Source: RUG563 sp964549135 (GTDB taxonomy: Bacteria > Bacillota > Clostridia > Christensenellales > Aristaeellaceae). Taken from it: a DNA stretch of 31,528 bases. The stretch spans positions 1 to 31,528 of the forward strand of contig CAZJUJ010000032.1 in NCBI GenBank assembly GCA_964549135.1. Direction: 5' to 3'. Position 1 is the stretch's first letter. Every line of letters starts with the position of its first letter. The notes under the pieces are model-generated. The model did not search any database. It saw nothing but the letters and a program-made list of their open reading frames with translations, and had not been told where the DNA came from. Of this stretch, positions 7,328 to 16,185 are shown in pieces. Both the position numbers and the translations under genes were made by a program.

Positions 7328-8470
7328 ATGCGAGGCATTGCAATCCTGGGCAGCACGGGCTCCATCGGGCGGCAGGCCATTGAGGTATTATCCCTGCATC
7401 CCGATCGGTTTTTTGTCACGGCCCTGACCGCCCATCATAACGCCGCCCTGCTTTTTGAGCAGGTGCGCGCCCTGCGCCCCTCAATGGCGGCGCTGACCGG
7501 GGAGGAAATCCCCGTTCCGGATGATCTCTCCTTCTGTCGGTTTTTCTTTGGCCCGGGCGCGCTGGAAAGGGTGGCCCGGGAATGCGAGGGCCAGGATGTG
7601 CTGGCCGCCGTGGTGGGCGTGGCGGGGCTCAAGGCCGTGCTGGCCGCCCGCCAGGCGGGCAAGCGCATCCTGCTGGCCAATAAGGAAACGCTGGTGGCGG
7701 GGGGCGAAATGGTCATGCAGGCTTGCCCCGAAGGGGAGGATGGCCCCACCCTTCTGCCCGTGGATAGCGAGCATAGCGCCATTTTTCAATGCCTGCGGGG
7801 GGCGGATGGCAATCCTTACGAAAAAATCCTGCTGACGGCCTCGGGCGGCCCCTTCCGCACCTGGGAAAGGGAGCGGATGCACCGCGCCACCGTCCGGGAG
7901 GCCCTGGGCCATCCCACCTGGAGCATGGGCGCAAAAATCACGGTGGATTCCGCCTCCATGTTCAATAAGGCCCTGGAAATTATCGAGGCCAAATGGCTCT
8001 TTTCCGCCCGGCCGGAGCAGATCCAGGTGCTGATTCATCCCCAGAGCATCGTGCATTCCGCCGTCCAATTCCGGGATGGCGCGGTCATTGCGCAGATGGG
8101 CGTGCCCGATATGCGTCTGCCCATTCTTTATGCCATGAGCTATCCTGAGCGGCTGGAAACCGGGGCCCGGGAATTGGATCTGCCCGCCCTGGGCACGCTG
8201 ACCTTTGAAAGCCCCGACCGGGAGAAATTCCCCTCCATTCAGATGGCCTATGATGCCCTGCATCAGGGCGGCGCGGCGGCCTGTGTGCTGAATGCCGCCA
8301 ATGAGGAGGCGGCGGGGGCCTTCCTGCGGCAGGAAATCTCCTTTGGCCGGATCTATGAAATCGTGGATGCCGTGCTGCAGAAACATGGGCATCTGCCCGC
8401 CCGCAGCCTTACGGATATTGACCGCGCCGATGCGCTGGCCCGGGAGGCCGCCCGGGCGATGCTGAAATAA
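7328..8470 (+). CDS. dxr: 1-deoxy-D-xylulose 5-phosphate reductoisomerase
   Basis: A 380-residue enzyme converting DXP to MEP with NADPH, the committed step of the MEP isoprenoid route. The N-terminal NADPH-binding motif is GSTGSIGRQAIEV. The catalytic region has LLANKETLVAGG, VDSEHSAIFQCL (metal-binding), ASGGPFR and the HPTWSMGAKITVDSASMFNK stretch. The C-terminal helical domain is complete (LNAANEEAAGAFL). The length is normal. With ispG downstream it shows that this organism uses the MEP pathway, and uppS in the same operon uses the product. Confidence 0.98.
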   Translation: MRGIAILGSTGSIGRQAIEVLSLHPDRFFVTALTAHHNAALLFEQVRALRPSMAALTGEEIPVPDDLSFCRFFFGPGALERVARECEGQDVLAAVVGVAGLKAVLAARQAGKRILLANKETLVAGGEMVMQACPEGEDGPTLLPVDSEHSAIFQCLRGADGNPYEKILLTASGGPFRTWERERMHRATVREALGHPTWSMGAKITVDSASMFNKALEIIEAKWLFSARPEQIQVLIHPQSIVHSAVQFRDGAVIAQMGVPDMRLPILYAMSYPERLETGARELDLPALGTLTFESPDREKFPSIQMAYDALHQGGAAACVLNAANEEAAGAFLRQEISFGRIYEIVDAVLQKHGHLPARSLTDIDRADALAREAARAMLK

Positions 8471-8494
8471 GGGATTGGCGCGCGCAGAATTGCC

Positions 8495-8530
8495 GGGGGA
8501 ATTGCCCTTGCGTCAAAAGCGGTTCTCCCC
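8495..8530 (+). repeat. Degenerate hairpin of the local repeat family
   Basis: This imperfect inverted repeat pairs GGGGGAATTGCCCTTG with CAAAAGCGGTTCTCCCC around CGT. It carries the same TTGCGTCAAAAGC core as the hairpin at 17243-17275 and a GGTTC-CCC end like the one at 1-35. It fills most of the 75-base dxr-rseP gap. There is no T-run, so read-through into rseP is expected. Confidence 0.55.
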
Positions 8531-8545
8531 AGGAAGGAGCAAATC

Positions 8546-9637
8546 ATGACGATTTTTTTTGTTATTGCGGCGATCATCATGCTGGGCGTGATGGTCATGG
8601 TGCATGAACTGGGGCATTTTCTGGCGGCCCGGTGGACGAAAATCCCCGTCAAGGAATTTGCCATTGGCTTTGGCCCGCGGCTGCTTTCCTGGAAAAGCAA
8701 AAAATATGATACCCAATTTTTCCTGCGGCTGATTCCTGCGGGCGGCTACTGCATGTTTTACGGCGAGGACGATACCGCCGAGGAGGAAAAGAATGATCCC
8801 CGGAATCTGAATCTGCATGCGGCCTGGAAGCGGCTGCTTACCATTGCCATGGGCCCGATTATGAATTTTGTGCTGGCCTTTGTGGTGGCGGTGGGGCTGT
8901 ATATGGGCGTGGGGGAGGATACCCAGGGCTATGTGGGCTATGCCATTGTGCAGAGCGTCAGCGATGCCTCCGCCGCCCAGGAAAGCGGGCTGGCCGCCGG
9001 GGATAAGCTGCTTAGCGTCAACGGCGAAAACGCCGGCGGCATGGATGCGGACGGCAGCCTGCGGGTGAGCCGCCTGATTGCCGCCTATCAGGAGGGGGAT
9101 GCGCCGCTGGAAATTGAAATCCAGCGGGGAGAGGAAATCATCATTTCCCGGCTGATTCCCCGCTACAGCGAGGCCGACGGCCGGTATATGATCGGCGTGA
9201 CGCTGAATTATGAATACACCCCCGTCTACACCCCCATTTCCATTTTCCGGGCGGTGGAATTGGGTGGGGATTACTGCCTGCGCGCCTCCACGGCGCTGCT
9301 GGATGGGCTGAAAACCATGATCACCACCGGCGAGGGCTTTGAGCAATCCTCCGGCCCGGTGGGCATCATCCAATTGATTGCCGAGGAAACCCAGGCAAAC
9401 GGCTGGCTGGTGTATCTGCAATTGCTGGTCATGATCTCCATCAATCTGGGGCTTTTCAATCTGCTGCCCATCCCCGGGCTGGATGGCAGCCGCATGATTT
9501 TCCTGCTGATTGAAATGATTTTCCGCAAGCCCGTGCCCCGGCGGCTGGAGGCCTATGTGCATATGGCCGGGTATCTGCTGCTCATCGGGCTGATGCTGGT
9601 GATGACGTATAAGGATATTCTCAGGATTTTCCAATAA
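8546..9637 (+). CDS. rseP: RIP metalloprotease (site-2 protease family)
   Basis: A 363-residue intramembrane zinc protease that cuts membrane-anchored regulators such as anti-sigma factors or signal-peptide remnants. The active site HELGH lies in the first membrane segment (residues 20-24), and the second metal motif is in LFNLLPIPGLDGSRM near residue 310. Between them is a PDZ-like domain (about residues 125-210, including SGLAAGDKLLSVNGE). The substrate here is unknown. The ATG has a GGAAGGAG site. Its place between dxr and ispG is the usual one in Clostridia. Confidence 0.96.
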   Translation: MTIFFVIAAIIMLGVMVMVHELGHFLAARWTKIPVKEFAIGFGPRLLSWKSKKYDTQFFLRLIPAGGYCMFYGEDDTAEEEKNDPRNLNLHAAWKRLLTIAMGPIMNFVLAFVVAVGLYMGVGEDTQGYVGYAIVQSVSDASAAQESGLAAGDKLLSVNGENAGGMDADGSLRVSRLIAAYQEGDAPLEIEIQRGEEIIISRLIPRYSEADGRYMIGVTLNYEYTPVYTPISIFRAVELGGDYCLRASTALLDGLKTMITTGEGFEQSSGPVGIIQLIAEETQANGWLVYLQLLVMISINLGLFNLLPIPGLDGSRMIFLLIEMIFRKPVPRRLEAYVHMAGYLLLIGLMLVMTYKDILRIFQ

Positions 9638-9661
9638 CCCGGATACAAAGGAGCAAGCGCC

Positions 9662-10705
9662 ATGAAACGACAGGTATGGGCGGGCGGCGTCGGCATCGGC
9701 GGGGACAGCCCGATCACCATTCAATCCATGACCAATACGGATACCCGGGATGTCCCGGCGACCCTGGCCCAGATCCGCCAATTGGCCATGGCGGGCTGCG
9801 ATCTGGTGCGCGTTTCGGTCTATGACCGGGCATGCGCCGGGGCGGTGCGCGCGCTGGTGGATCAGAGCCCGGTGCCGCTGGTGGCCGATATCCATTTTGA
9901 TCATACCCTGGCCATTGCCGCTATGGAAAACGGCATCCAGAAGCTGCGCATCAATCCCGGCAATATCGGCAGCGCCGAAAAGGTAAAGCGGGTGGTGGAT
10001 TGCGCCAAGGCCCATCATGTGCCCATCCGCATCGGCGTAAATGCCGGCTCGCTGGAAAAGGATATTCTGGATAGGGAGGGCGGCGCCACCGCCCGGGGCA
10101 TGGTGGAAAGCGCCCTGCGGCATATCCGGCTGCTGGAAAGGGAGGGCTTTTATGATATTGTGCTTTCTCTGAAGGCCAGCAGCGTGCCGCTGACGGTAGA
10201 GGCCTACCGGATGATGCATAAAACCTGTGATTATCCCCTGCATCTGGGGGTTACGGAGGCCGGACTGCCCGGGCAGGGCACGGTTAAATCCGCCATTGGC
10301 ATTGGCGCGCTGCTGCTGGATCATATCGGGGATACCATCCGCGTTTCCCTGACCGGCGATCCGGTGGATGAGCCCGGGGCCGCCCTTTCGATTCTGCGGG
10401 CGCTGGGGCTGCGCAGCGGCATTCGCTTCGTTTCCTGCCCCACCTGCGGGCGCACCCAGATCGATGTGGCCGGGATTGCCCGCCGCCTGACGGAGGAATT
10501 TTCCCATGTGGAGCAGCCGATCACCGTGGCGGTTATGGGCTGCGTGGTCAATGGCCCCGGGGAGGCCCGGGATGCCGATATCGCCCTTTGCGGCGGCAAG
10601 GATTGCGGCGCGCTGTATATCGGCGGAAAGCCGGTGCGCAAGCTGACCGGGGATCTGTGCGAGGGCATGGTGCAGGCCGTGCGGGAGTATTTGCATGACC
10701 TATGA
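9662..10705 (+). CDS. ispG: 4-hydroxy-3-methylbut-2-enyl diphosphate synthase (flavodoxin/ferredoxin)
   Basis: A 347-residue [4Fe-4S] enzyme of the MEP pathway that turns methylerythritol cyclodiphosphate into HMBPP. The N-terminal barrel has TIQSMTNTDTRDV and LVADIHFDH. The C-terminal domain carries cluster cysteines in SCPTCGRTQIDV (near residue 259) and GCVVNGPGEARDADI (near residue 294). The length fits the short bacterial form. It starts 24 bases after rseP and overlaps polC by 11 bases. Confidence 0.98.
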   Translation: MKRQVWAGGVGIGGDSPITIQSMTNTDTRDVPATLAQIRQLAMAGCDLVRVSVYDRACAGAVRALVDQSPVPLVADIHFDHTLAIAAMENGIQKLRINPGNIGSAEKVKRVVDCAKAHHVPIRIGVNAGSLEKDILDREGGATARGMVESALRHIRLLEREGFYDIVLSLKASSVPLTVEAYRMMHKTCDYPLHLGVTEAGLPGQGTVKSAIGIGALLLDHIGDTIRVSLTGDPVDEPGAALSILRALGLRSGIRFVSCPTCGRTQIDVAGIARRLTEEFSHVEQPITVAVMGCVVNGPGEARDADIALCGGKDCGALYIGGKPVRKLTGDLCEGMVQAVREYLHDL

Positions 10706-13700
10706 TGAATTGCTGCGCGCCATTTATCATGCCCTGCCGGAAAGCCAGGGCAAGATCGCCATTGAGCGGGTGCGCTATGTAAAAAGCGAAAACAGGGCCT
10801 ATTTTTCCTTTCTCTCTGATGTATTGATTGGAGAGAAGGGCTTTTTCGTGATGAAAAAGGCCATTCAGCAGGCCTTCCCCGGGCTGCAGTTTTCCCTGCG
10901 GGTGGCCAGCCCCTCTCTGGCCCGGGAATTTCTCCAGAACCCGGATCAGTATGCCGCGCCGCTGAATCACTATCTGCTGCGGCATTATCCCGCGGCGGCC
11001 TCCTGGGAGAGCGATATGCGCTGGGCCCCGGGCAATGGCCGGGTGACGCTGGAGCTTCCGGATGAATTTTCCCTGCATTATCTGGAAAAGCAGAATATTC
11101 GCGCTCAGCTTTCCACCGTGATTCATGATGTATTCCGGCTGGATACGGATGTGGCCCTGAAGGTATGCGGGGATGAGGAAAAGCGCCTGCATGAACTCAA
11201 GAAGGAGCGGGAGAATCAGGATCGGGTGGCGGCGGAGCGGGCCGCCCGCTATGAGGAAATCGCCCGGGCCCAGGAAAAGAAGGAGGAAAAGCCCAAGGAG
11301 GAGGATATGCGCATCCGGGGCCGGGCCATCGGCGATCCGCCGGTTGCCATTAAGGAGCTGACGGATGACAGCGGCCTGGTGGTCATCCAGGGCAAGGTGC
11401 TTTCCGCCGAGGATAAGGAAATCGCCGGGGGCGAAATGGTGCTGCTCTCCTTCCTGGTGACCGATTATACCAGCACCATCCGCTGCAAGGTCTTCCTGCG
11501 CTATCGTCCCCGCCGCCGTCAGGATTCCGAGGAGGCCCCCGCCCCCATCAGCGATGCCGAGCGGGAGGCGGTGCAGAAGGTGGTAAAGGCCATTCAGCCC
11601 GGCATGGGCATTCTGGTGCGGGGCGATACCCAGTATGATAATTATTCCCATGAAACGGTGGTAATGGCCCGGGATATGACCAGGGTCAATCTGCCCAAGC
11701 GCATGGATAACGCCCCGGAAAAGCGGATTGAATTGCATCTGCATACCAATATGAGCAATATGGATGCGGTTTCCTCCGCCTCCGATCTGATTGCCCGGGC
11801 CGCCGAATGGGGGCATGAGGCCATTGCGGTGACTGATCACGGGGTGGCCCAGGCCTTCCCCGAGGCCTTTGGCGCGGCCAAGAAGCATAATATCAAGCTG
11901 ATCCCCGGGGTGGAGGGCTATCTCACCGATGACGACGGGGTGGTGCAGGGCGAAAACGATCTGCCCATGGAAACCCCCATCATCGTGCTGGATTTTGAAA
12001 CCACCGGGCTCAACACCGCCAGGGACAGGATCATCGAAATCGGCGCGGTGAAATTGGCCCACGGTCAGGTGGTGGATAGCTACGGCGTGCTGGTAAACCC
12101 GGGCATGCTCTTGCCCCAGAAGATCGTGGAAATCACCCATATTACCGATCAGATGCTGCGGGATGCGCCCTCTGCCGACCAGGTGCTGCCAAAGCTGCTG
12201 GAATTTATGGATGGCTGCCCCATCGCCGCCCATAACGCCAAATTTGACTGCGCCGTGCTGGAAAGCGAACTAAAGCGCCTGGGGCTTTCCTATGATGCGC
12301 CCCGGCTGGATACGCTGACCCTCTCCCGGAAACTGTATCCCGAGCTGAAATCCCATAAGCTGGGCTCGGTCTGCAAGCGGCTGGGGGTATCGCTGAAGGA
12401 TGCCCACCGGGCGGTCAATGATGCCGCCGCCACCGCCCAATGCCTGGCCCGGATGATGGATGACGCCCGGAAGAAGGGCGCAAAAACGCTGAAGGATCTC
12501 AACGATATTTCCTCCGGCTATACCCTGGGCAATTCCTGGCATGTGGTGCTTCTGGCCGCCAGCCAGGATGGCATGACCAATCTGAATCATCTGATTTCGG
12601 AGGGCCATCTCAAATATTTCCGCCGGAAGCCCCATATTCCCCGGGCCATTCTGCAGAAATACCGGAAGGATCTGATCGTGGGCTCGGCCTGCGAATCGGG
12701 GGAATTATTCTCCGCCATGGTGGAGGGCGCCAGCGATGAAAAGCTGGGCAAGATCGCCCGCTTCTATGATTATCTGGAGATTCAGCCCATCGGCAATAAC
12801 GCCTTCCTTGTGCGGGAGGGCCGGGCGGCGGATGAGGAGGCCCTGCGGGAATTCAATCGCCGCATTGTGCGGCTGGGAGAAAAGCTGGGCATTCCGGTGG
12901 TGGCCACCGGGGATGTGCATTTTCTCGATCCCCAGGATGCCCAGTTCCGCGCCATTCTGCAGGCCGGGCAGGGCTTTTCCGATGCCGATCATCAGCCGCC
13001 CCTCTATTTCAAGACCACCGAGGAAATGCTGGAGGAATTCTCCTATCTGGGCAAGGAAAAGGCTTATGAGGTGGTGATTACCAATCCCAAAAAGATCGCG
13101 GCAAAGATCGGCAAGGTGGGCCTCTTTCCGCCCCATCCCGAAGGGAAAACCACCTTCTCTCCCTTCTGGCCCACGGCGGAGCAGGATATCAAGGATCTTA
13201 CCTATGGCACGGCCCATCGCTATTATGGGGATGAACTGCCTGACATTGTGCAGAAGCGCATCGATAAGGAACTGAACGCCATTGTGGGCTACGGCTATTG
13301 CACCCTGTATTCCATCGCCCAGAAGCTGGTGGCCAAATCCCTGGGGGATGGCTATGTGGTGGGCAGCCGCGGCTCGGTGGGCTCCTCCTTTGTGGCCTTT
13401 CTGACCGGCATTACGGAAATCAATTCCCTGCCCGTGCATTATCGCTGCGAGTATTGCCGCAAGGCGGATTTTGATATTCCGCCCCAGTACACCATCGGCG
13501 TTGACCTGCCGGATAAACTGTGCCCCACCTGCGGGCATCCCCTGATCAAGGATGGCTTTGATATTCCCTTTGAGGCCTTCCTGGGCTTCAAGGGCGATAA
13601 GGTGCCCGATATCGATCTGAATTTCTCCGGCGAATATCAGCCCGTCGCCCATAATTACGTCAAGGAATTATTCGGCGTGGATAATGTTTTCCGCGCCGGC

Positions 13701-15038
13701 ACCATCGGCACCCTGGCGGAAAAAACCGCCTATGGCTATGTGCTGAAATATCTGGAAGAAAGAAATATGACCGTGCCAGAGGCCGAAAAGGAGCGGCTGG
13801 CCGTGGGCTGCGTGGGCGTTAAGCGCACCACGGGCCAGCACCCCGCCGGGATGGTGGTGCTGCCCATGGAATACGATATCTGCCAGTTTACGGCGGTGCA
13901 GCATCCGGCGGATGATATGGAATCCACCACCATCACCACCCACTATGATTTCGGCTCCATGCATGATATTCTGGTCAAGCTGGATATTCTGGGCCATGAT
14001 GACCCCACCATGCTGCATATGCTGGAGGAATTGACCGGGGTGAATTTCAAGAGCATTCCCCTGGGCGATAAGGGGGTCATGAGCCTCTTTTCCTCCACCG
14101 AGGCCCTGGGCGTTACCCCGGAGGAAATCGGCAGCAATACCGGCACCTTCGGCGTGCCCGAATTCGGCACGGCCTTTGTCCGCCAGATGCTGGAGGATAC
14201 CAAGCCCACCACCATGCAGGAATTGATCCGCATTTCCGGCCTTTCCCACGGCACCGATGTATGGCTGGGCAACGCCAAGGATCTGATCGATAACGGCGTG
14301 GTGCCCCTTTCCCAGTGCCTGTGTACCCGCGAGGACATCATGAATCAGCTGATGCAGATGGGCGTGCCGGCAAAAATGGCCTTTGATACCATGGAATTCG
14401 TGCGCAAGGGCAAGGGCCTCAAGCCCGAAATGGCCGATGCCATGCATGAGCATAACGTGCCCGCCTGGTTTGAGGAAAGCTGCCGGAAGATCAAATACAT
14501 GTTCCCCAAGGGGCATGCCGCGGCCTATGTGACCATGGCGCTGCGGGTGGCCTGGTATAAGGTATACCGGCCCCAGGCCTATTACGCCGCCTATTTTACC
14601 ATCCGCGGCGATGGCTTTGACGCCTGCACCATGATCCTGCCCATCGATCAATTGCGCCAGAAGCTCAAGGAAATGTACGCCCTGGATCAGGAAAAGAAAA
14701 CCACCCAGAAGGATAAGGATGCCATCACCGCCATGGAGCTGGTGCTGGAAATGATGGCCCGGGGCTTTTATTTCCTGCCCGCCGATCTGTATAAGAGCGA
14801 TGTATCCCGCTTTATTCCCGAGGGGGAAAAGGGGCTGCGGGTGCCCTTTACCGCCCTGGGCGGCCTGGGCGAAGCGGCGGCACAGGGCATTGTGGAGGCC
14901 CGCTCCATCCCCTTCATTTCCGTAGAGGATCTGAAAAACCGGGGCAAGGTTTCCAGCGCCGTGGTGGATCTGCTTCGGGAGCATGGCTGCCTGAAGGATC
15001 TGGCAGAAACCAACCAGGTGACGCTATTTAATTTCTGA
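10695..15038 (+). CDS. polC: DNA polymerase III alpha subunit, PolC type
   Basis: At 1447 residues this is the normal size for the Gram-positive replicative polymerase. In order: an N-terminal region, an OB-fold (about residues 220-340), a PHP domain starting IELHLHTNMSNMDAVSS (near 346) that is split by a DEDDh 3'-5' exonuclease (IIVLDFETTGLN near 428 to about 590), a zinc-binding pair of cysteine motifs (RCEYC and CPTCG, about 917-950), the palm with VPDIDLNFSGEY near 970, and fingers to the C terminus. The exonuclease gives proofreading in the same chain. The ATG overlaps ispG by 11 bases and has a GGGAG site 7 bases upstream. It is the last gene of the operon; no clear terminator follows. 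Confidence 0.98.
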   Translation: MTYDELLRAIYHALPESQGKIAIERVRYVKSENRAYFSFLSDVLIGEKGFFVMKKAIQQAFPGLQFSLRVASPSLAREFLQNPDQYAAPLNHYLLRHYPAAASWESDMRWAPGNGRVTLELPDEFSLHYLEKQNIRAQLSTVIHDVFRLDTDVALKVCGDEEKRLHELKKERENQDRVAAERAARYEEIARAQEKKEEKPKEEDMRIRGRAIGDPPVAIKELTDDSGLVVIQGKVLSAEDKEIAGGEMVLLSFLVTDYTSTIRCKVFLRYRPRRRQDSEEAPAPISDAEREAVQKVVKAIQPGMGILVRGDTQYDNYSHETVVMARDMTRVNLPKRMDNAPEKRIELHLHTNMSNMDAVSSASDLIARAAEWGHEAIAVTDHGVAQAFPEAFGAAKKHNIKLIPGVEGYLTDDDGVVQGENDLPMETPIIVLDFETTGLNTARDRIIEIGAVKLAHGQVVDSYGVLVNPGMLLPQKIVEITHITDQMLRDAPSADQVLPKLLEFMDGCPIAAHNAKFDCAVLESELKRLGLSYDAPRLDTLTLSRKLYPELKSHKLGSVCKRLGVSLKDAHRAVNDAAATAQCLARMMDDARKKGAKTLKDLNDISSGYTLGNSWHVVLLAASQDGMTNLNHLISEGHLKYFRRKPHIPRAILQKYRKDLIVGSACESGELFSAMVEGASDEKLGKIARFYDYLEIQPIGNNAFLVREGRAADEEALREFNRRIVRLGEKLGIPVVATGDVHFLDPQDAQFRAILQAGQGFSDADHQPPLYFKTTEEMLEEFSYLGKEKAYEVVITNPKKIAAKIGKVGLFPPHPEGKTTFSPFWPTAEQDIKDLTYGTAHRYYGDELPDIVQKRIDKELNAIVGYGYCTLYSIAQKLVAKSLGDGYVVGSRGSVGSSFVAFLTGITEINSLPVHYRCEYCRKADFDIPPQYTIGVDLPDKLCPTCGHPLIKDGFDIPFEAFLGFKGDKVPDIDLNFSGEYQPVAHNYVKELFGVDNVFRAGTIGTLAEKTAYGYVLKYLEERNMTVPEAEKERLAVGCVGVKRTTGQHPAGMVVLPMEYDICQFTAVQHPADDMESTTITTHYDFGSMHDILVKLDILGHDDPTMLHMLEELTGVNFKSIPLGDKGVMSLFSSTEALGVTPEEIGSNTGTFGVPEFGTAFVRQMLEDTKPTTMQELIRISGLSHGTDVWLGNAKDLIDNGVVPLSQCLCTREDIMNQLMQMGVPAKMAFDTMEFVRKGKGLKPEMADAMHEHNVPAWFEESCRKIKYMFPKGHAAAYVTMALRVAWYKVYRPQAYYAAYFTIRGDGFDACTMILPIDQLRQKLKEMYALDQEKKTTQKDKDAITAMELVLEMMARGFYFLPADLYKSDVSRFIPEGEKGLRVPFTALGGLGEAAAQGIVEARSIPFISVEDLKNRGKVSSAVVDLLREHGCLKDLAETNQVTLFNF

Positions 15039-15078
15039 TGGGGGCGGGAAAGCGAATGTAAAAATTTGCCCCGAGGAT

Positions 15079-15106
15079 TTGCCAATCATGGAAATCGTGC
15101 TATAAT
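15079..15106 (+). promoter_or_regulatory. Promoter of the vanW-like gene pair
   Basis: -35-like TTGCCA (15079-15084), 16-base spacer, perfect -10 TATAAT (15101-15106). The leader is about 60 bases and contains a perfect 7-bp hairpin (TGCGGCC/GGCCGCA, 15123-15144) of unknown role. Confidence 0.7.
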
Positions 15107-15173
15107 AAAGGAAGGTTCGCCCTGCGGCCTTATTTCTGGCCGCAAGATCAAGGAAACAGACGGGAGGCCCACC

Positions 15174-16181
15174 GTGAAAGCGAAGCTGATGATGATTCTT
15201 GCCCTGATGATGGCCCTGCTTGCCATTCTGCCTGCCTCTTCCGCCCTGGCGCAGGAAAAGGTGCTTTATAACGGCATTATTACCCGCCGCTATGAAAACA
15301 GCACCACCAGCGTCTACCGGGAAATGGATAAGGAGAGCAAGGTACTCAAATACATGACCCCGGGCAGCAAGATTGAAATCGTTGCCATTTATCCCGATTG
15401 GGTCGAGGTGATTTACGGCAGCGGCACGGGCTTTATCCTGCGCAATCGCATCGATGTAACCGAAACGGTGAATCCCGCCGTCAATCCGCCCTATCCGGTG
15501 ATGGAGCAGGGCTATTATGCCTGCATCGATCATACCGTGGAGGTCAAGAGCGGCAAAAGTGCCGACAGCGAAACCCTGCAGGTGCTTACCGCCGGGGCCC
15601 GGGTTGCCCTGGAGGGGGTAGAGGATGGCTGGGCCCGGCTGATTCACAAGCGCCAGTACGGCTATATCGATACCCGGGAGCTGAGCGAGATTTATCCCGT
15701 GGCCAGCCATATCGAATCGGCTGATTCCTCTGCGCCCATTTCCGTTTTCCATTCCTTCTTTAAGGATGATCCGCCCCGGAATAATAATCTGGCGGTGGCC
15801 TGCTCCTTTATCAGCAAGGTGATGCAGCCCGGGGAGACCATGAATTTCAATGATACCGTCGGCCCCTTCAGCGCCGATAACGGCTATCAGCTGGCAGGCG
15901 TGCTGGTGGATGGAGAATTAAAAAAGAATTACGGCGGCGGCTCCTGCCAGGTATCCTCCACTTTGTGGGATACCCTGATGCAGCTGCCGGGCATTACGGT
16001 GCTGCTGCGCAAGCCCCATGGCGATAACGCCGCCAGCTATCTTCCCCATGGCATGGATGCCTCCTCCGGCACCGACAGCCTGAATTTCATTTTCCGCAAT
16101 GATTATGATTTCCCCATCCGCATTGATGCCTCCACCCATGATTTCTGTCTCTTCATCGCCATCTATAAGGAGGCGCAGTAA
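15174..16181 (+). CDS. VanW family exported protein (first of tandem pair)
   Basis: A 335-residue protein with an N-terminal signal peptide (basic KAK, hydrophobic run, ending near SSALAQ, about residue 25). It has two SH3-like segments (about 30-95 and 110-180, with AVNPPYPVMEQGYYACIDHT between them) and a C-terminal VanW domain: NFNDTVGPFSADNGYQLAG then GGGSCQVSSTLWDTL and RNDYDFPIRID. VanW domains occur in cell-envelope proteins, including glycopeptide-resistance clusters, but the biochemical role is unclear. There is no van resistance cluster here. The GTG start at 15174 was chosen for its GGGAGG site and the clean signal peptide; the longer upstream reading frame overlaps the promoter leader. 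Confidence 0.88.
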   Translation: MKAKLMMILALMMALLAILPASSALAQEKVLYNGIITRRYENSTTSVYREMDKESKVLKYMTPGSKIEIVAIYPDWVEVIYGSGTGFILRNRIDVTETVNPAVNPPYPVMEQGYYACIDHTVEVKSGKSADSETLQVLTAGARVALEGVEDGWARLIHKRQYGYIDTRELSEIYPVASHIESADSSAPISVFHSFFKDDPPRNNNLAVACSFISKVMQPGETMNFNDTVGPFSADNGYQLAGVLVDGELKKNYGGGSCQVSSTLWDTLMQLPGITVLLRKPHGDNAASYLPHGMDASSGTDSLNFIFRNDYDFPIRIDASTHDFCLFIAIYKEAQ

Positions 16182-16185
16182 TCCC

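Noticed and set aside
8513..10696. 727-codon open frame antisense to rseP and ispG
   Set aside because: The opposite strand carries two well-identified genes with full motifs. The antisense product is rich in His, Gln and Gly and matches no fold, a typical shadow frame.
13668..14984. 438-codon frame antisense to polC
   Set aside because: Fully inside polC, with no motifs and low-complexity content.
15066..15173. Longer N terminus for the first VanW protein
   Set aside because: It would start before the promoter's -10 box and place about 36 residues ahead of a clean signal peptide.
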